DNA from: Piscinibacter gummiphilus
GTDB taxonomy: Bacteria; Pseudomonadota; Gammaproteobacteria; Burkholderiales; Burkholderiaceae_C
Direction of reading: 5' to 3'
Length of the DNA: 64,000 nt
Assembly (NCBI RefSeq): GCF_032681285.1
Contig: NZ_CP136336.1
Coordinates: 3,335,001 to 3,399,000 of the forward strand
Shown: positions 33,225 to 42,309 of the stretch, piece after piece
Layout of the letters: each line of letters begins with the position of its first letter
Position numbering within the stretch: position 1 is the stretch's first letter
The notes under the pieces: generated by a model
What the model was told of the DNA's origin: nothing
Databases searched by the model: none
The model's input: the letters and a program-made list of their open reading frames with translations, nothing else
Position numbers and translations under genes: made by a program

Positions 33225-34202
33225 ATGAAGGCATGGCTCTGCGAGAACCCGATCGGCCCCGAAGCCCTGGAGTGGAAAGACCTCCCGACGCCAGAACCGA
33301 AAGCCGGCGAAGTGCGCATCGCGATCAAGGCGGCCAGCCTTAACTTCCCCGACCTCCTGATCGTCCAGAACAAGTACCAGGCCAAGCCCACGCCGCCCTT
33401 CGTGCCGGGCTCCGAATACGCCGGCGTCATCGAAGCCGTGGGTGAAGGCGTGACCAACTTCAAGGTCGGTGACGCCGTCGCGGCCTTCGGTGGCGGTGGT
33501 GGCTTCGGCACCCACGTGGTCGCCAAGACCTCGCTGCTGATGCCGCTGCCCAAGGGCTTCGCGTTCGACGACGCCGCCGCATTCCTCTGCACCTATGGCA
33601 CCACCTGGCACGCGCTGATGGACCGCGGCGCACTCAAGCCCGGCGAGACCGTGCTGGTGCTGGGCGCTGCCGGTGGCGTGGGCACGGCCGCGATCCAGAT
33701 TGCGAAGGCCGCGGGCGCCAAGGTGATCGCAGCAGCGTCGAGCGACGAGAAGTGCGCGCTGTGCAAGGAGCTGGGCGCCGACGCGACGATCAACTACGCG
33801 AAGTCCAACATCCGCGACGAGATCAAGGCCCTCACCGACGGCAAGGGCCCCGACATCGTCTATGACCCGGTGGGCGGCGACCTGGCCGAGCCGGTGTTCC
33901 GCTCGATCGGCTGGCGTGGCCGCTATCTGGTGATCGGCTTCGCGCAAGGCACGATTCCCGCCATCCCGCTGAACCTCACGCTGCTCAAGGGCGCGTCGAT
34001 CGTGGGTGTGTTCTGGGGCGAGTTCGCACGCCGCGAGCCGAAGAACCACGTGCAGGCGCTGGCCGACCTGGCAGCCTGGTACGCGCAGGGCAAGATCAAG
34101 CCGGTGATCGACACCCGCCTGCCGATGACGGGCCTCAAAGACGCGTTCACCCGCATGGGCAGCCGTCAGGTGCGCGGCAAGCTCGTCCTCGTCAACGAGT
34201 GA
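33225..34202 (+). CDS. NADPH:quinone oxidoreductase-like MDR protein
   Basis: A zinc-free medium-chain dehydrogenase/reductase of the quinone oxidoreductase group. The 325-residue protein has the QOR-type catalytic N-terminal domain ([32 protein letters not shown]) and a Rossmann fold with nucleotide-binding [15 protein letters not shown]. It lacks the structural zinc cysteine cluster of alcohol dehydrogenases. The ATG at 33225 has GGAGAC upstream; an ATG four codons earlier is less likely. The substrate is not evident; some close homologues act on acryloyl-CoA or other enones. Confidence 0.9.
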   Translation: MKAWLCENPIGPEALEWKDLPTPEPKAGEVRIAIKAASLNFPDLLIVQNKYQAKPTPPFVPGSEYAGVIEAVGEGVTNFKVGDAVAAFGGGGGFGTHVVAKTSLLMPLPKGFAFDDAAAFLCTYGTTWHALMDRGALKPGETVLVLGAAGGVGTAAIQIAKAAGAKVIAAASSDEKCALCKELGADATINYAKSNIRDEIKALTDGKGPDIVYDPVGGDLAEPVFRSIGWRGRYLVIGFAQGTIPAIPLNLTLLKGASIVGVFWGEFARREPKNHVQALADLAAWYAQGKIKPVIDTRLPMTGLKDAFTRMGSRQVRGKLVLVNE

Positions 34203-34318
34203 CACCAGCAACGGCGGCGCACCGTATGCGTGCGCTGCCGGCGGTCCATGCTCTTCATTGATGAGTGTGGGATAGGCCACGCCAGGATCTGTGCGCTACG
34301 ATGCGTGTCCCTTTGTGA

Positions 34319-34338
34319 GTGCCCTCCGATGAGGGCAC
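34319..34338 (+). promoter_or_regulatory. stem-loop before the LuxR-type response regulator gene
   Basis: GTGCCCTC and GAGGGCAC form a perfect 8-base stem with a CGAT loop, ending nine bases before the ATG at 34348. The only Shine-Dalgarno-like sequence (GAGGG, 34331-34335) is inside the 3' arm. The remaining ~145-base gap after the MDR gene shows a possible -10 (TACGAT, 34293-34298) and no gene. Confidence 0.45.
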
Positions 34339-34347
34339 CCCGCACGC

Positions 34348-35091
34348 ATGGCCATCAAGGTACTGATCGTTGAGGACAACCCGGTCGCCCGCAGCTTTCT
34401 TTGCCGCGTGGTGCGCGAGAGCTTCAGCGACGACATCGCGATCACCGAAGCCGGCGACCTGGAAACAGCGCGCCGCCAGGTCGGCCTGCGCGATGCCAAG
34501 AGCGGCGAGATGCCGGCCGACCCGTTCAAGCTCGTTCTCGTCGACCTCGAACTGCCCGATGGCAACGGCATGGAGCTGCTGGCCGAGCTGGCCCGCTACC
34601 CGGCCACCAAGATCGTCACCACGCTCTATTCCGACGACGACCACCTTTTCCCGGCCCTGCAATGCGGCGCTGATGGCTACCTGCTGAAGGAAGACCGCTT
34701 CGAGGTGCTGGTGGAAGAGCTGCAGAAGATCGTGCGCGGGCAGCCGCCTCTGTCGCCCGCGATCGCGCGCCGCCTGCTGGGTCACTTCCGGCAGGGGCCC
34801 GGCGGCACCGGCGGCGCAGCCGAACCGGCGCTCGGCAGCGGCTCCGGCTTTCAGAGCAGCCGCCCAATGGCGCTCGGCCGCGGCGCGCCGCTCGACCACG
34901 AGCGCCTCACGCCGCGCGAGAGCGAGGTCCTGACCTACCTCAGCAAGGGCTTCACCATCAAGGAAATCGCCAACCTGATGGGCATCAAGTGGTTCACCGT
35001 CAACGACCACATCAAGTCGATCTACAAGAAGCTCAATGTGTCGAGCCGCGCCGAAGCGGCAGTGCTCGCGAGCAAACAAGGGCTGGTCTGA
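34348..35091 (+). CDS. NarL/FixJ-family response regulator
   Basis: A two-component transcription factor, 247 residues. The receiver domain has the acidic pair at Glu9-Asp10 and phospho-acceptor Asp66 (VLVDLELPDGNGMELL). It contains a loop insertion around residues 46-60 that makes it longer than a typical receiver. After a glycine-rich linker (about 150-175) comes a LuxR-type helix-turn-helix (LTPRESEVLTYLSKGFTIKE, then DHIKSIYKKLNV). The cognate kinase is very likely the gene 30 bases downstream. The signal and target genes cannot be deduced. Confidence 0.93.
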   Translation: MAIKVLIVEDNPVARSFLCRVVRESFSDDIAITEAGDLETARRQVGLRDAKSGEMPADPFKLVLVDLELPDGNGMELLAELARYPATKIVTTLYSDDDHLFPALQCGADGYLLKEDRFEVLVEELQKIVRGQPPLSPAIARRLLGHFRQGPGGTGGAAEPALGSGSGFQSSRPMALGRGAPLDHERLTPRESEVLTYLSKGFTIKEIANLMGIKWFTVNDHIKSIYKKLNVSSRAEAAVLASKQGLV

Positions 35092-35121
35092 GGCCCACGG
35101 CGCCTGCCCGGCGACGCGCAG

Positions 35122-37398
35122 ATGCACACGACCGGCATGTCCGCTTCGGTTGACTCCGCGCTGCCCGGCGCCTCGACCTTGGGCGCCGACAACTCGACCC
35201 TCGACTCCGCACTGATCGACCGCAGCTTCGACGCCGAGCCGCTTTCACGCTGGATCGGATGGCGGCTGCGCCTGCTGGTGGTGGCCGCGCTGGTCGGTTG
35301 CCTCGCCACGCTGCTGCTGGCCCGCACGCTGGGCGACATGCCCCAGCTGAACGCGAGTTGGCGCGCCTCGGATCGCGGCGGCCTGGAGCTCGCCTCAAGC
35401 ACGCTGCCCACGCTCAAGCTCCACGAGGGCGAGACCCTGGTGGCCCTGGTGGCCAGCGACGGGCGCCGCACCGAACTTGGCGATCTGGCGCTGCGGCGCG
35501 CCTCGCGGTGGCTGACCGACGACGCGCAACGCAGCCGGCACGTGTCCACGCAACAGGCCATCACCCGGGCTCTTCAACAACGCACGGTAACCCTGGTCTT
35601 CGCCGATGGGACGACGGTCGACGTCAACCCCGAGCCGCGCGGCATCGGCGCACTCAGCCCGATGTTCTGGCTGCTGTGCGGGCTGGCGCTCGTGATGTAC
35701 CTGGTCGCGATGGTGGTGACGCTCGCGAGGCCGACGCTGCGCAACCTGCTCTACGCCCTTGCCACGCTGTGCCAGGCCGGCAATCTCGCGATGATCGCGA
35801 TCGAGTCCGGCGTGTCGCTCGGCCTTCCGCTGCCGATGTCGCTGTGGAACATGCCGGCGCACGGCGCGCTGGATTTGCTGGCCGCTGCGGCGCTCGTGCA
35901 TGCGGCGGCGCTGCACCCGAGGCGGCTGCCCGCCGCGGGCGCCATCGGCTGGCTGGTGTGGCTCGGCACTGCCGCGGTCACATGGGCGCTGAGCCAAGGT
36001 CAGCTGAGTGCGGCGTGGTGGTGGGTACAGGCCAGTGTGGCGCTCCTCGGCGCGGCCACCGTCGCCCTGCTCAGCTGGTCGCACGCGATCGAACCACACC
36101 CCTTCGCGATCGTCACACGGCGCTTCGCGACGCTGGCGACGGCAGCCTGGCTCGCGTTGACGCTTGCGATCGCCTGGTCCGCCCAGCACCCGCTGCTGCA
36201 GCAGCAGATCGCGGTGGTCGGGCCTACGCTGTGGTCGGTGCTGCTGGGCTCCTTGCTGGTGCTGCTGCCGTTTCTGTCGAAGTCGCAGCAGGTGATGCGC
36301 GAGTTTTCCTTGCTCGCGGCGATCAGCACCATCGCCACGGCGCTCGACCTGCTTTTCGTCGCCGCCTTTTCGCTCGGCCAGTTCGCATCGCTGACGCTGG
36401 CCCTCTTCCTCTCGCTCGGCCTCTATTCCGGCGCACGCCAGTGGCTGCTGAACCAGCTGCGCAACCAAAACGTGATCACGACCGAGCGCATGTTCGAGAA
36501 GCTCTATCGCATCGCGCGAGAGGTCGAAGCGCACCCGGAACGCACCTCGAGCCTCCTCACGCAGCTGGCACGGGAGCTGTTCCAGCCGCTGGAGGCCGGC
36601 GTGATCGACAAACGCTACGCCGCTCCGCGTGTGGCCAACGCGGGCTCGACCCTCCTGATTCCCGTTCCGGAGCTGCCACACGGCGATGCAACCGAACACA
36701 GCACCATCGTCATCCGCTTCGCCCACCACGGCCGCCGCCTCTTCACCACCGAAGACGCCCGCCTTGCGGAGCGCGTGGTCGAGCAGCTGCGGCGCGCTGT
36801 GGCCTTCGATCAGGCCGTTGAGCAGGGCCGCAACGAAGAGCGGCTTCGAATTGCGCAAGACCTGCACGACGACATCGGCGCTCGCCTGTTGACGCTGATG
36901 TACAAAGCCCAGTCGCCCGAGATGGAAGACTACGTGCGGCACACGCTGCAGGACCTGAAGACGCTCACCCGCGGCCTCGCCGCCCCGAGCCACCCGCTAT
37001 CGCATGCCGCGGCGGAGTGGAAGGCCGACCTGACCCAGCGCCTCACCGCCGCGCACATCGCACTCGGTTGGAGCTTCAGCGCCGACCGTGACATCTCGCT
37101 CTCGGTGGTGCAATGGTCGGCGCTGACGCGGGTGATGCGTGAGCTGGTCAACAACGTCATCTCGCACTCGCAGGCGCGGCGTGTGGACATCGACTTCGTG
37201 CTCGAAGGCGACCGCGTGGATCTGAGCGTCAGCGACAACGGTGTCGGCCGCAACCCGAAGGCCTGGTCGCACGGCCTGGGTCTCGGCGGCGTGCGCAAAC
37301 GCGTCAAGCAGCTCGGCGGGGAGGTGGAATGGCGCGAGTTGCCGACCGGGGGCATCTGCTGCCGCGTGTGCGTCCGCAGGCTGTCGGAGAAGTCGTGA
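35122..37398 (+). CDS. membrane histidine kinase of the NarX/HisKA_3 class
   Basis: Partner kinase of the preceding regulator. The 758-residue protein has one N-terminal membrane segment (about 46-63), an extracytoplasmic region (about 65-175), then some seven or eight hydrophobic segments (about 180-435), a layout like 7TM-sensing kinases. The cytoplasmic part has a HisKA_3 domain with phospho-accepting His582 in RIAQDLHDDIGARLL and an HATPase domain (ELVNNVISHSQA; SDNGVGRN; GLGLGGVRKRVKQLGG). A terminator follows. The sensed signal is unknown; the membrane domain is the likely sensor. Confidence 0.9.
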   Translation: MHTTGMSASVDSALPGASTLGADNSTLDSALIDRSFDAEPLSRWIGWRLRLLVVAALVGCLATLLLARTLGDMPQLNASWRASDRGGLELASSTLPTLKLHEGETLVALVASDGRRTELGDLALRRASRWLTDDAQRSRHVSTQQAITRALQQRTVTLVFADGTTVDVNPEPRGIGALSPMFWLLCGLALVMYLVAMVVTLARPTLRNLLYALATLCQAGNLAMIAIESGVSLGLPLPMSLWNMPAHGALDLLAAAALVHAAALHPRRLPAAGAIGWLVWLGTAAVTWALSQGQLSAAWWWVQASVALLGAATVALLSWSHAIEPHPFAIVTRRFATLATAAWLALTLAIAWSAQHPLLQQQIAVVGPTLWSVLLGSLLVLLPFLSKSQQVMREFSLLAAISTIATALDLLFVAAFSLGQFASLTLALFLSLGLYSGARQWLLNQLRNQNVITTERMFEKLYRIAREVEAHPERTSSLLTQLARELFQPLEAGVIDKRYAAPRVANAGSTLLIPVPELPHGDATEHSTIVIRFAHHGRRLFTTEDARLAERVVEQLRRAVAFDQAVEQGRNEERLRIAQDLHDDIGARLLTLMYKAQSPEMEDYVRHTLQDLKTLTRGLAAPSHPLSHAAAEWKADLTQRLTAAHIALGWSFSADRDISLSVVQWSALTRVMRELVNNVISHSQARRVDIDFVLEGDRVDLSVSDNGVGRNPKAWSHGLGLGGVRKRVKQLGGEVEWRELPTGGICCRVCVRRLSEKS

Positions 37399-37420
37399 AG
37401 ACGTCAGCGTGGGCCCAACG

Positions 37421-37450
37421 AAAAGGCCTCCGCGAGGGAGGCCTGTTTCT
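37421..37450. terminator. bidirectional terminator between the kinase gene and tRNA-His
   Basis: AGGCCTCC (37424-37431) and GGAGGCCT (37437-37444) form a perfect 8-base stem. The plus-strand tail is GTTTCTT and the minus-strand tail is TTTCGTT, so it can serve both the kinase gene and the tRNA from the opposite strand. Confidence 0.78.
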
Positions 37451-37461
37451 TCACATCTGGG

Positions 37462-37537
37462 TGGGGTGGCTGATGGGACTCGAACCCACGACAACCAGAA
37501 TCACAATCTGGGACTCTACCAACTGAGCTACAGCCAC
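37462..37537 (-). tRNA. tRNA-His (GTG anticodon)
   Basis: The minus strand reads GTGGCTGTAGCTCAG at the 5' end and ends AGCCACCCCA, with encoded CCA. The anticodon loop ATTGTGATT gives GTG. The base before the 5' end is G, opposite the discriminator C, as required for the extra G-1 of tRNA-His. The T-arm GGTTCGAGTCC is intact. It lies downstream of ppiD on the same strand. Confidence 0.97.
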
Positions 37538-37578
37538 CGCAGAGCCCGCAAGTATAGCGGAGCCTGCGGCGCCCGACG

Positions 37579-39465
37579 TCACTTCGTGGCGGCAGAGGCC
37601 GCCGGCGTGTTCACAGCGACCTTGAATCGGCTCTTCAGCGCTGCGTAATACGCATTCGCTTCCGCGCTGGCCCAGGCCTGCGAATAGGAGCCGGTCGCGC
37701 GGGCCGGATCGGCCACGGAACGGTCACGCCCCAGCACCTTGGCGACCTTCACCACGATGTAGCCATCGTCGTCCAGCGACACGCCTTCCACGGCGGGCAC
37801 GGTGGGCGCCTTCAGCGCGGCATCGATCACGCCGCGCGGCAGATCCTGCGACTGCTGCGCCCGAGAAACCGTCTTCACGGGCGTGCCGAGGTCGGTGGCG
37901 GGAGCCTTGCGCAGCTCTGCCAGGCGTGCTTCGCCCTCTTTGCGTGCCAGTGCTGCGGCCTGCTGAGCAGCCACCTTCTCGCGCACCCGGGCCTTCACGT
38001 CGGCCAGCGGAGGCGTCGTCGTCGGTTGATAGTTGACGATGCGGGCCGACACCAGCGTGCTGGGCGCGGTCTCCACCGCTTCAGTGTTGCGCTTGTTGCG
38101 CAGCGTCTCGGCGTTGAAGATGGCATCGAGCAGCTTCTTCGAGCCGAGCGGGCCCGTAGCGTCGGGTGCGGGCATGCGGGTCACGCCCTTGGCCGTGCGC
38201 AGCTCGAGCTTCAGCTTGTCGACCACAGGCTTGAGGCTGTCGGATTGTTCGTAGACGATGTTGCCGAACTCGGCGGCGGCCTTCGCATATTCGCCCTGGG
38301 CCAGCTCCTTCTTGCGCAGCTGCTCGATGTCGGCGCGCACGCTTTCGTAGGAGCGCTTTTCACCGCCGCGCGTGGCCTTGAGTTGCAGGATGAAGAAGCC
38401 ATCCTTCGTCTGCACCACTGGGCTCAGGTCGCCAGGCTTCTTCAGCGCGAAGAGCGCCTCTTCGTAGGCCTTGTCGGTGTCACCGCGGGCGATGAACAAG
38501 TCTGCATCGCCGCCCTTGTCGGCGGTCGACGAATCTTGCGAGTTCTTGCGTGCGACCTCGGCGAACGAAGCCGGCGCCTTGGTCAGCTCGGCCAGCAGCG
38601 CATCGGCCTTGGCACGGTCCTTCACAAGGATGTGGGCCGCCCGGCGTTCTTCGGCCGTGGTGTAGCTCTTCTCGTTCTGCGTGTAGTACTTCTTCAGCTC
38701 GTCTTCGGGCACGCTGATGCCCTTCTGGATGCTCTCGAGGTCGAGCACCACGTACTCGATGTCCGCCTTCTCGGCGGTCTGGAATTCGGCGCTATGGGCC
38801 GGGTCCTTGTAGTAGGCCTCGAGGTCGGCATCGGTCGGGTTCACCTTGGCGAGGTAGTCCTTGGTGTCGAAGCGCTGCAGCTGCACTTCGCGCTGCTGGA
38901 ACAGTGCATCCATCGCGGACGAAACCGCCGCGGTCGGCGCGATCACCGTGCTCATCAGGCCCGCCTGCACCTGCCGCATCATCAGTTCTTCACGCTTGAG
39001 CTGGTCGTAGCCCTGCTTGGTGATGCCTTGCGCGTTGAGCGCCTGCTCGAGCGCCTGGACGTTGAGGCTGCCGTCGGGGCGACGGAAGGTGTCGAACTGG
39101 CGATCGGTCATGTACTCGCGCAGCAAGCGATCGTCGGTCGCCACGTAGCCGGCCTTCTCGGCCGCGGCCAGCATGACCTGCTCGCGCACCATCGTGTCGA
39201 GCGTGTTGCGCTTCATCTGCGGCGTGTCGAAGAGCTTCACGTCGATGCCAGGCATCTGCTGCCGCAGCATGTCGACCTGGCGGCGATGTGCCGTATCGAG
39301 TTCGGCCTGCGTGATCTTGCGCGAGCCGACGGTCGCGACCGTCGCATTGCCGCCTTCGGTGAAGCGGCTGTAGCCCTGGATGCCGAAGAGCACGAACGAC
39401 GGGAAGATCAACAGCACCAGCACGAACTGCAGGATGCGGGTGTGCTTGCGGACGAATTCAAACAT
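37579..39465 (-). CDS. ppiD: periplasmic folding factor PpiD (SurA/parvulin family)
   Basis: An inner-membrane-anchored periplasmic chaperone near the Sec translocon. The 628-residue protein has one N-terminal membrane segment (about 12-30: LQFVLVLLIFPSFVLFGIQG), a SurA-like N-terminal region, and a parvulin-type domain (about 265-360; AAHILVKDRAKADALLAEL) followed by a C-terminal helical region. Length matches PpiD. It follows hup and tRNA-Val, the arrangement seen around ppiD in other proteobacteria (hupB-ppiD). Parvulin activity of PpiD is weak or absent in E. coli; catalytic status here is unknown. Confidence 0.93.
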   Translation of the reverse strand: MFEFVRKHTRILQFVLVLLIFPSFVLFGIQGYSRFTEGGNATVATVGSRKITQAELDTAHRRQVDMLRQQMPGIDVKLFDTPQMKRNTLDTMVREQVMLAAAEKAGYVATDDRLLREYMTDRQFDTFRRPDGSLNVQALEQALNAQGITKQGYDQLKREELMMRQVQAGLMSTVIAPTAAVSSAMDALFQQREVQLQRFDTKDYLAKVNPTDADLEAYYKDPAHSAEFQTAEKADIEYVVLDLESIQKGISVPEDELKKYYTQNEKSYTTAEERRAAHILVKDRAKADALLAELTKAPASFAEVARKNSQDSSTADKGGDADLFIARGDTDKAYEEALFALKKPGDLSPVVQTKDGFFILQLKATRGGEKRSYESVRADIEQLRKKELAQGEYAKAAAEFGNIVYEQSDSLKPVVDKLKLELRTAKGVTRMPAPDATGPLGSKKLLDAIFNAETLRNKRNTEAVETAPSTLVSARIVNYQPTTTPPLADVKARVREKVAAQQAAALARKEGEARLAELRKAPATDLGTPVKTVSRAQQSQDLPRGVIDAALKAPTVPAVEGVSLDDDGYIVVKVAKVLGRDRSVADPARATGSYSQAWASAEANAYYAALKSRFKVAVNTPAASAATK

Positions 39466-39521
39466 CGATGACCTCGATCAATGGATCGCAGAGCAGGAGC
39501 GCTACAGGGCCCCAGACGCAA

Positions 39522-39547
39522 CAAAGGCGAACCTGAGTTCGCCTTTG
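39522..39547 (-). terminator. terminator after hup and tRNA-Val
   Basis: CAAAGGCGAAC (39522-39532) and GTTCGCCTTTG (39537-39547) form a perfect 11-base stem with a four-base loop. On the minus strand the end reads CCTTTGTTG, giving a modest T-rich tail. It closes the hup/tRNA-Val unit before ppiD. Confidence 0.75.
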
Positions 39548-39612
39548 CGGGTGGACGCCGTGAATCTTATCTGATGGTGGCTGGCCATCTTGGGGCCAGC
39601 TCAACGACGACT

Positions 39613-39688
39613 TGGTGGGTGCTGAGGGGCTCGAACCCCCGACCTACGCCTTGTAAGGGCGCCGCTCTACCAACTGAGCTAAGCACCC
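39613..39688 (-). tRNA. tRNA-Val (TAC anticodon)
   Basis: The minus strand begins GGGTGCTTAGCTCAGTTGG and ends CAGCACCCACCA with encoded CCA. The anticodon loop CTTACAA gives TAC, which reads Val GUA (and other GUN codons through modification). The 7-base acceptor stem GGGTGCT/AGCACCC is perfect. It lies 13 bases after hup and is likely co-transcribed with it. No integrase or duplicated tRNA end suggests an inserted element. Confidence 0.97.
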
Positions 39689-39701
39689 GCAGAACATTCA
39701 A

Positions 39702-39974
39702 TCAGTTGACTGCATCCTTCAGGGCCTTGCCAGGGCGGAACTTCGGCACCTTGGCAGCCTTGATCTTGATCGTGGCGCCGGTGCGCGGGTTACGGCCGGA
39801 GCGCGCTGCGCGCTTGCTCACGCTGAAAGTGCCGAAGCCCACCAGCGAGACGCTGTTGTTCTTCTTGAGCGTTGATTTCACACCGCCGATCAGGGCCTCC
39901 AGCGCGCGAGTGGCAGCAGCTTTGGAGATGTCGGCCTGTTTGGCAATGTGTTCAATCAATTCGGATTTGTTCAC
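39702..39974 (-). CDS. hupB: DNA-binding protein HU (beta-type)
   Basis: A 90-residue nucleoid-associated protein that binds and bends DNA as a dimer. The sequence starts [21 protein letters not shown] and has the DNA-binding arm [24 protein letters not shown] with the intercalating proline. Length is typical. A strong sigma70 promoter lies upstream. Position before tRNA-Val and ppiD matches hupB of other proteobacteria. Confidence 0.97.
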   Translation of the reverse strand: MNKSELIEHIAKQADISKAAATRALEALIGGVKSTLKKNNSVSLVGFGTFSVSKRAARSGRNPRTGATIKIKAAKVPKFRPGKALKDAVN

Positions 39975-40057
39975 GAAGGTACCCCCTCAAAAGGTGTCTC
40001 GAAAGAATCTGGGTGGATGGTTCGGGCCGCATGTTTGGTGGCTCAACGGCTCAAACG

Positions 40058-40086
40058 ATTACAGCCGCAGGCACCCCCACTGTCAA
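40058..40086 (-). promoter_or_regulatory. strong sigma70 promoter of hup
   Basis: Perfect -35 TTGACA (40086-40081), a 17-base spacer and TGTAAT (40063-40058) on the minus strand. Transcription would start near 40051, giving a leader of about 75 bases before the ATG at 39974. The rest of the 224-base gap to the transporter gene shows nothing else I can identify. Confidence 0.82.
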
Positions 40087-40198
40087 GCGCGGAAGCGGAT
40101 TCTATGCGTAATCAACTGCATCGCTCGGGGGCCTCGCCGCGTGCTTCCACGCTTGACAAGCCTGGGGGTGCGACCTACTTCGCCACCTCGTGTGCGCA

Positions 40199-41131
40199 TC
40201 ACGACTCAGGCTTTCCCTCGGTGCGCGCGACCAGCCAGACACCGAGTGCCGTGAGCGCCATTCCGACGAGCATGAGCAAGGTCAATGCTTCGTCGAAAAG
40301 CAGCCACGCCATCAGCGCAGTCGTGGGCGGCACGAGATACAAGAGACTCGTGACGCGCGTCGCTGCACCGCGCTGGATCAAGAGATACAGCAACGAGCTG
40401 CCGCCCAGGGTCAACCCGAACACCGACCACGTAAGAGCACCAACGAAGTGCGGGTGCAACACGATGGGCTCGGTCTCCAGCAGCGCGAGCGGGCAGCTCA
40501 CGACCAGCGCCGCCAGCAGCTGCACGAAGTTTGCGGTGCGCACATCGCAAGGCGCGACGAATCGTTTCTGATACAGCGTGCCTACCGTGATGGCAAGCAA
40601 TGCCAGCCCCGCGAGCGACAGGTTGAACGGAGACAACTCACCCGCTCCGAGCTTGCGCCACACGACCAGCAAGAGGCCCAGCAACCCGAGCAGCAGGCCC
40701 ACCCATTGCCGTGGGGAAACGCTCGTGCCGTTTTCGCCGTGTTGCGAACGGCTCAGCCAGAGCGCTGTCAGCACGGGCTGCAAGCCGACCAGCAAGGCGA
40801 TCGTGCCCGCGCCCATGCCGGCCTTCACGGCCGCCCAGACACCACCGAGATAACCGGCGTGCATGAGCGCACCCGTGACGCACAGGTGCGCCCATTGCGT
40901 CGCGCCGCGAGGCCATGCCGCACGAGACAGCAGGATCCAGACGCCGAAGCACAACACCGACAGCGCGTAGCGCCAGCTGAGGAAGGTGAGCGGCGGGGCA
41001 TGCGGCATGCCGAAACGCGCGACGATGAAACCCGTGCTCCAGATCAGCACGAACACCGCGGGCATCGCGCGCAGCAGCGCGTCGCGTCGAGGACTCGTCA
41101 CCGGAAGACTCAGCCGAAGCGCGCCACGCAA
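40199..41131 (-). CDS. EamA/DMT-family transporter
   Basis: A drug/metabolite-transporter superfamily permease with two EamA repeats and about ten hydrophobic segments in 310 residues. Features include IWSTGFIVARFGMPHAPPLTF near the N-terminus and the second-repeat segment SLLYLVPPTTALMAWLLFDE, typical of the family. Such proteins export amino acids or other metabolites; the substrate is not predictable here. The start is uncertain: TTG at 41131, GTG at 41098 and ATG at 41065 are all in frame, and the family usually begins close to the last. It follows pgsA by six bases and may be in its operon. Confidence 0.88.
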   Translation of the reverse strand: MRGALRLSLPVTSPRRDALLRAMPAVFVLIWSTGFIVARFGMPHAPPLTFLSWRYALSVLCFGVWILLSRAAWPRGATQWAHLCVTGALMHAGYLGGVWAAVKAGMGAGTIALLVGLQPVLTALWLSRSQHGENGTSVSPRQWVGLLLGLLGLLLVVWRKLGAGELSPFNLSLAGLALLAITVGTLYQKRFVAPCDVRTANFVQLLAALVVSCPLALLETEPIVLHPHFVGALTWSVFGLTLGGSSLLYLLIQRGAATRVTSLLYLVPPTTALMAWLLFDEALTLLMLVGMALTALGVWLVARTEGKPES

Positions 41132-41137
41132 GCGCCG

Positions 41138-41704
41138 TCAGCGCACCTTGGCGCGGATTTCCGGCAGCGCCTTCTGCAGGTAATACACCATCGACCAGAT
41201 GGTGAGCACCGCGGCGATGTAGATCAGCCAGGTGCCCCAGGCCTGCGTGTCGATCACGCCAAACAAGGCGCCGTGATACAGCAGGAAGGGAATCGCCACC
41301 ATCTGCACCGTCGTCTTGAGCTTGCCCAGCATGTGGACCGCCACGCTGCGCGACGCGCCGATCTGCGCCATCCACTCTCGCAGCGCCGAGATCGCAATTT
41401 CACGGCCGATGATGACCAGCGCCACCAACGCCTCGAGCCGGCCGAGCTGCACGAGGATGAGCAAGGAAGCGCAGACCAGGAACTTGTCGGCCACCGGGTC
41501 GAGGAAGGCACCGAAGGACGAAGTCTGATTGAGCTTGCGGGCGAGGTAACCGTCGGCCCAGTCGGTCAGCGCCACCACCACGAAGAGAACCGTGGCCACC
41601 AGATTCTTGGTGCCTGAGTCGAGTTCGAGATAGAAGATCCCGACGATCAACGGGATCGCGACGATGCGCGCCCAGGTCAGCAGGGTGGGCAGATTGAAGA
41701 ACAT
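41138..41704 (-). CDS. pgsA: CDP-diacylglycerol-glycerol-3-phosphate 3-phosphatidyltransferase
   Basis: Makes phosphatidylglycerophosphate, the committed step to phosphatidylglycerol and cardiolipin. The 188-residue membrane protein has the CDP-alcohol phosphatidyltransferase motif DWADGYLARKLN followed by FGAFLDPVADK (D-G-A-R-G-D-D pattern). It has about four to six hydrophobic segments. The start MFFNLPTLLTWARI is the family start. A CACAAT hexamer lies six bases before the ATG with no Shine-Dalgarno sequence, another leaderless candidate. Confidence 0.95.
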   Translation of the reverse strand: MFFNLPTLLTWARIVAIPLIVGIFYLELDSGTKNLVATVLFVVVALTDWADGYLARKLNQTSSFGAFLDPVADKFLVCASLLILVQLGRLEALVALVIIGREIAISALREWMAQIGASRSVAVHMLGKLKTTVQMVAIPFLLYHGALFGVIDTQAWGTWLIYIAAVLTIWSMVYYLQKALPEIRAKVR

Positions 41705-41716
41705 GCGGGGATTGTG
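41702..41716 (-). promoter_or_regulatory. -10 element directly before the pgsA start (leaderless candidate)
   Basis: CACAAT (41716-41711 on the minus strand), six bases, then ATG. It deviates from TATAAT at positions 1 and 3, so is weaker than the surE and earP examples. Confidence 0.35.
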
Positions 41717-41760
41717 CCGAAGTTCTCGGCTCGGCCCGCGTGTTCTTCAGCGCCGGAGGC

Positions 41761-42309
41761 TTATTGGACGTCGATCGTGCGCGGCTTGAAGCGCTTGTCG
41801 TCGTTGAAGAGATAGGTCTCCGCGAACGACCAGGGCTTGGGCAGCTTGGACACGTCGCCGAAAGGCGCCGCGCGTTTCACAGCATCGATTGCCAGCTGCA
41901 CCGTCTCCTGCGCCTGGCTCGGGCGGCGAAGAATGTCGATCTTGTGGATGGAGCCGTCGGCGTTGAGTTCGATGTTGAGCACCGGCGCGGCCAGCAGCAT
42001 CTGCTGAGGCTTGCCGGTGAAGGTGCCGCTCGGGTTGGCGGCCATCACGCGGCGAGCAGCCTGCAGCTTGTACTCGTTCCAGTTGCGCGACACGGCGGGC
42101 GGCGGCAGCTTCACACCCCCCGTGGCAGCGGGTGCCGCAGGAGCCGGCGCTGGCGCGGCAGCCTTGCCAGGCGCCGCCGGTGCAGGAGCGGGTGCCGGTG
42201 GAGCGCTCGGGCTGCTACCGCATCCGGCCAGGCCCACGGCGATCATCAGGCTGCCGACGGCGGCCCAGCGGTGGACCGTGCGGGACGGCGTGAGGTCAAT
42301 GCAATGCAC
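41761..42309 (-). CDS. lipoprotein with a TonB-C-like domain
   Basis: A 182-residue protein with a lipobox (AVGLAGC, predicted lipidated Cys30), a low-complexity Pro/Ala linker (about 33-66) and a C-terminal domain (about 85-180) resembling the TonB C-terminal fold ([19 protein letters not shown], then [15 protein letters not shown]). It starts with GTG overlapping the uvrC stop by 14 bases. TonB-C domains in lipoproteins are seen in cell-envelope proteins, but no function can be assigned here. The product probably sits in the outer membrane or periplasm. Confidence 0.78.
   Translation of the reverse strand: MHCIDLTPSRTVHRWAAVGSLMIAVGLAGCGSSPSAPPAPAPAPAAPGKAAAPAPAPAAPAATGGVKLPPPAVSRNWNEYKLQAARRVMAANPSGTFTGKPQQMLLAAPVLNIELNADGSIHKIDILRRPSQAQETVQLAIDAVKRAAPFGDVSKLPKPWSFAETYLFNDDKRFKPRTIDVQ

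Noticed and set aside
39613..39688. tRNA-Val as an attachment site for an integrated element
   Set aside because: No integrase gene, no duplicated tRNA 3' end and normal housekeeping neighbours (hup, ppiD) on both sides.
40153..40181. TTGACA on the plus strand as a promoter
   Set aside because: The best hexamer 17 bases downstream is TACTTC, a poor -10, and it would transcribe antisense to the transporter gene with no gene of its own.
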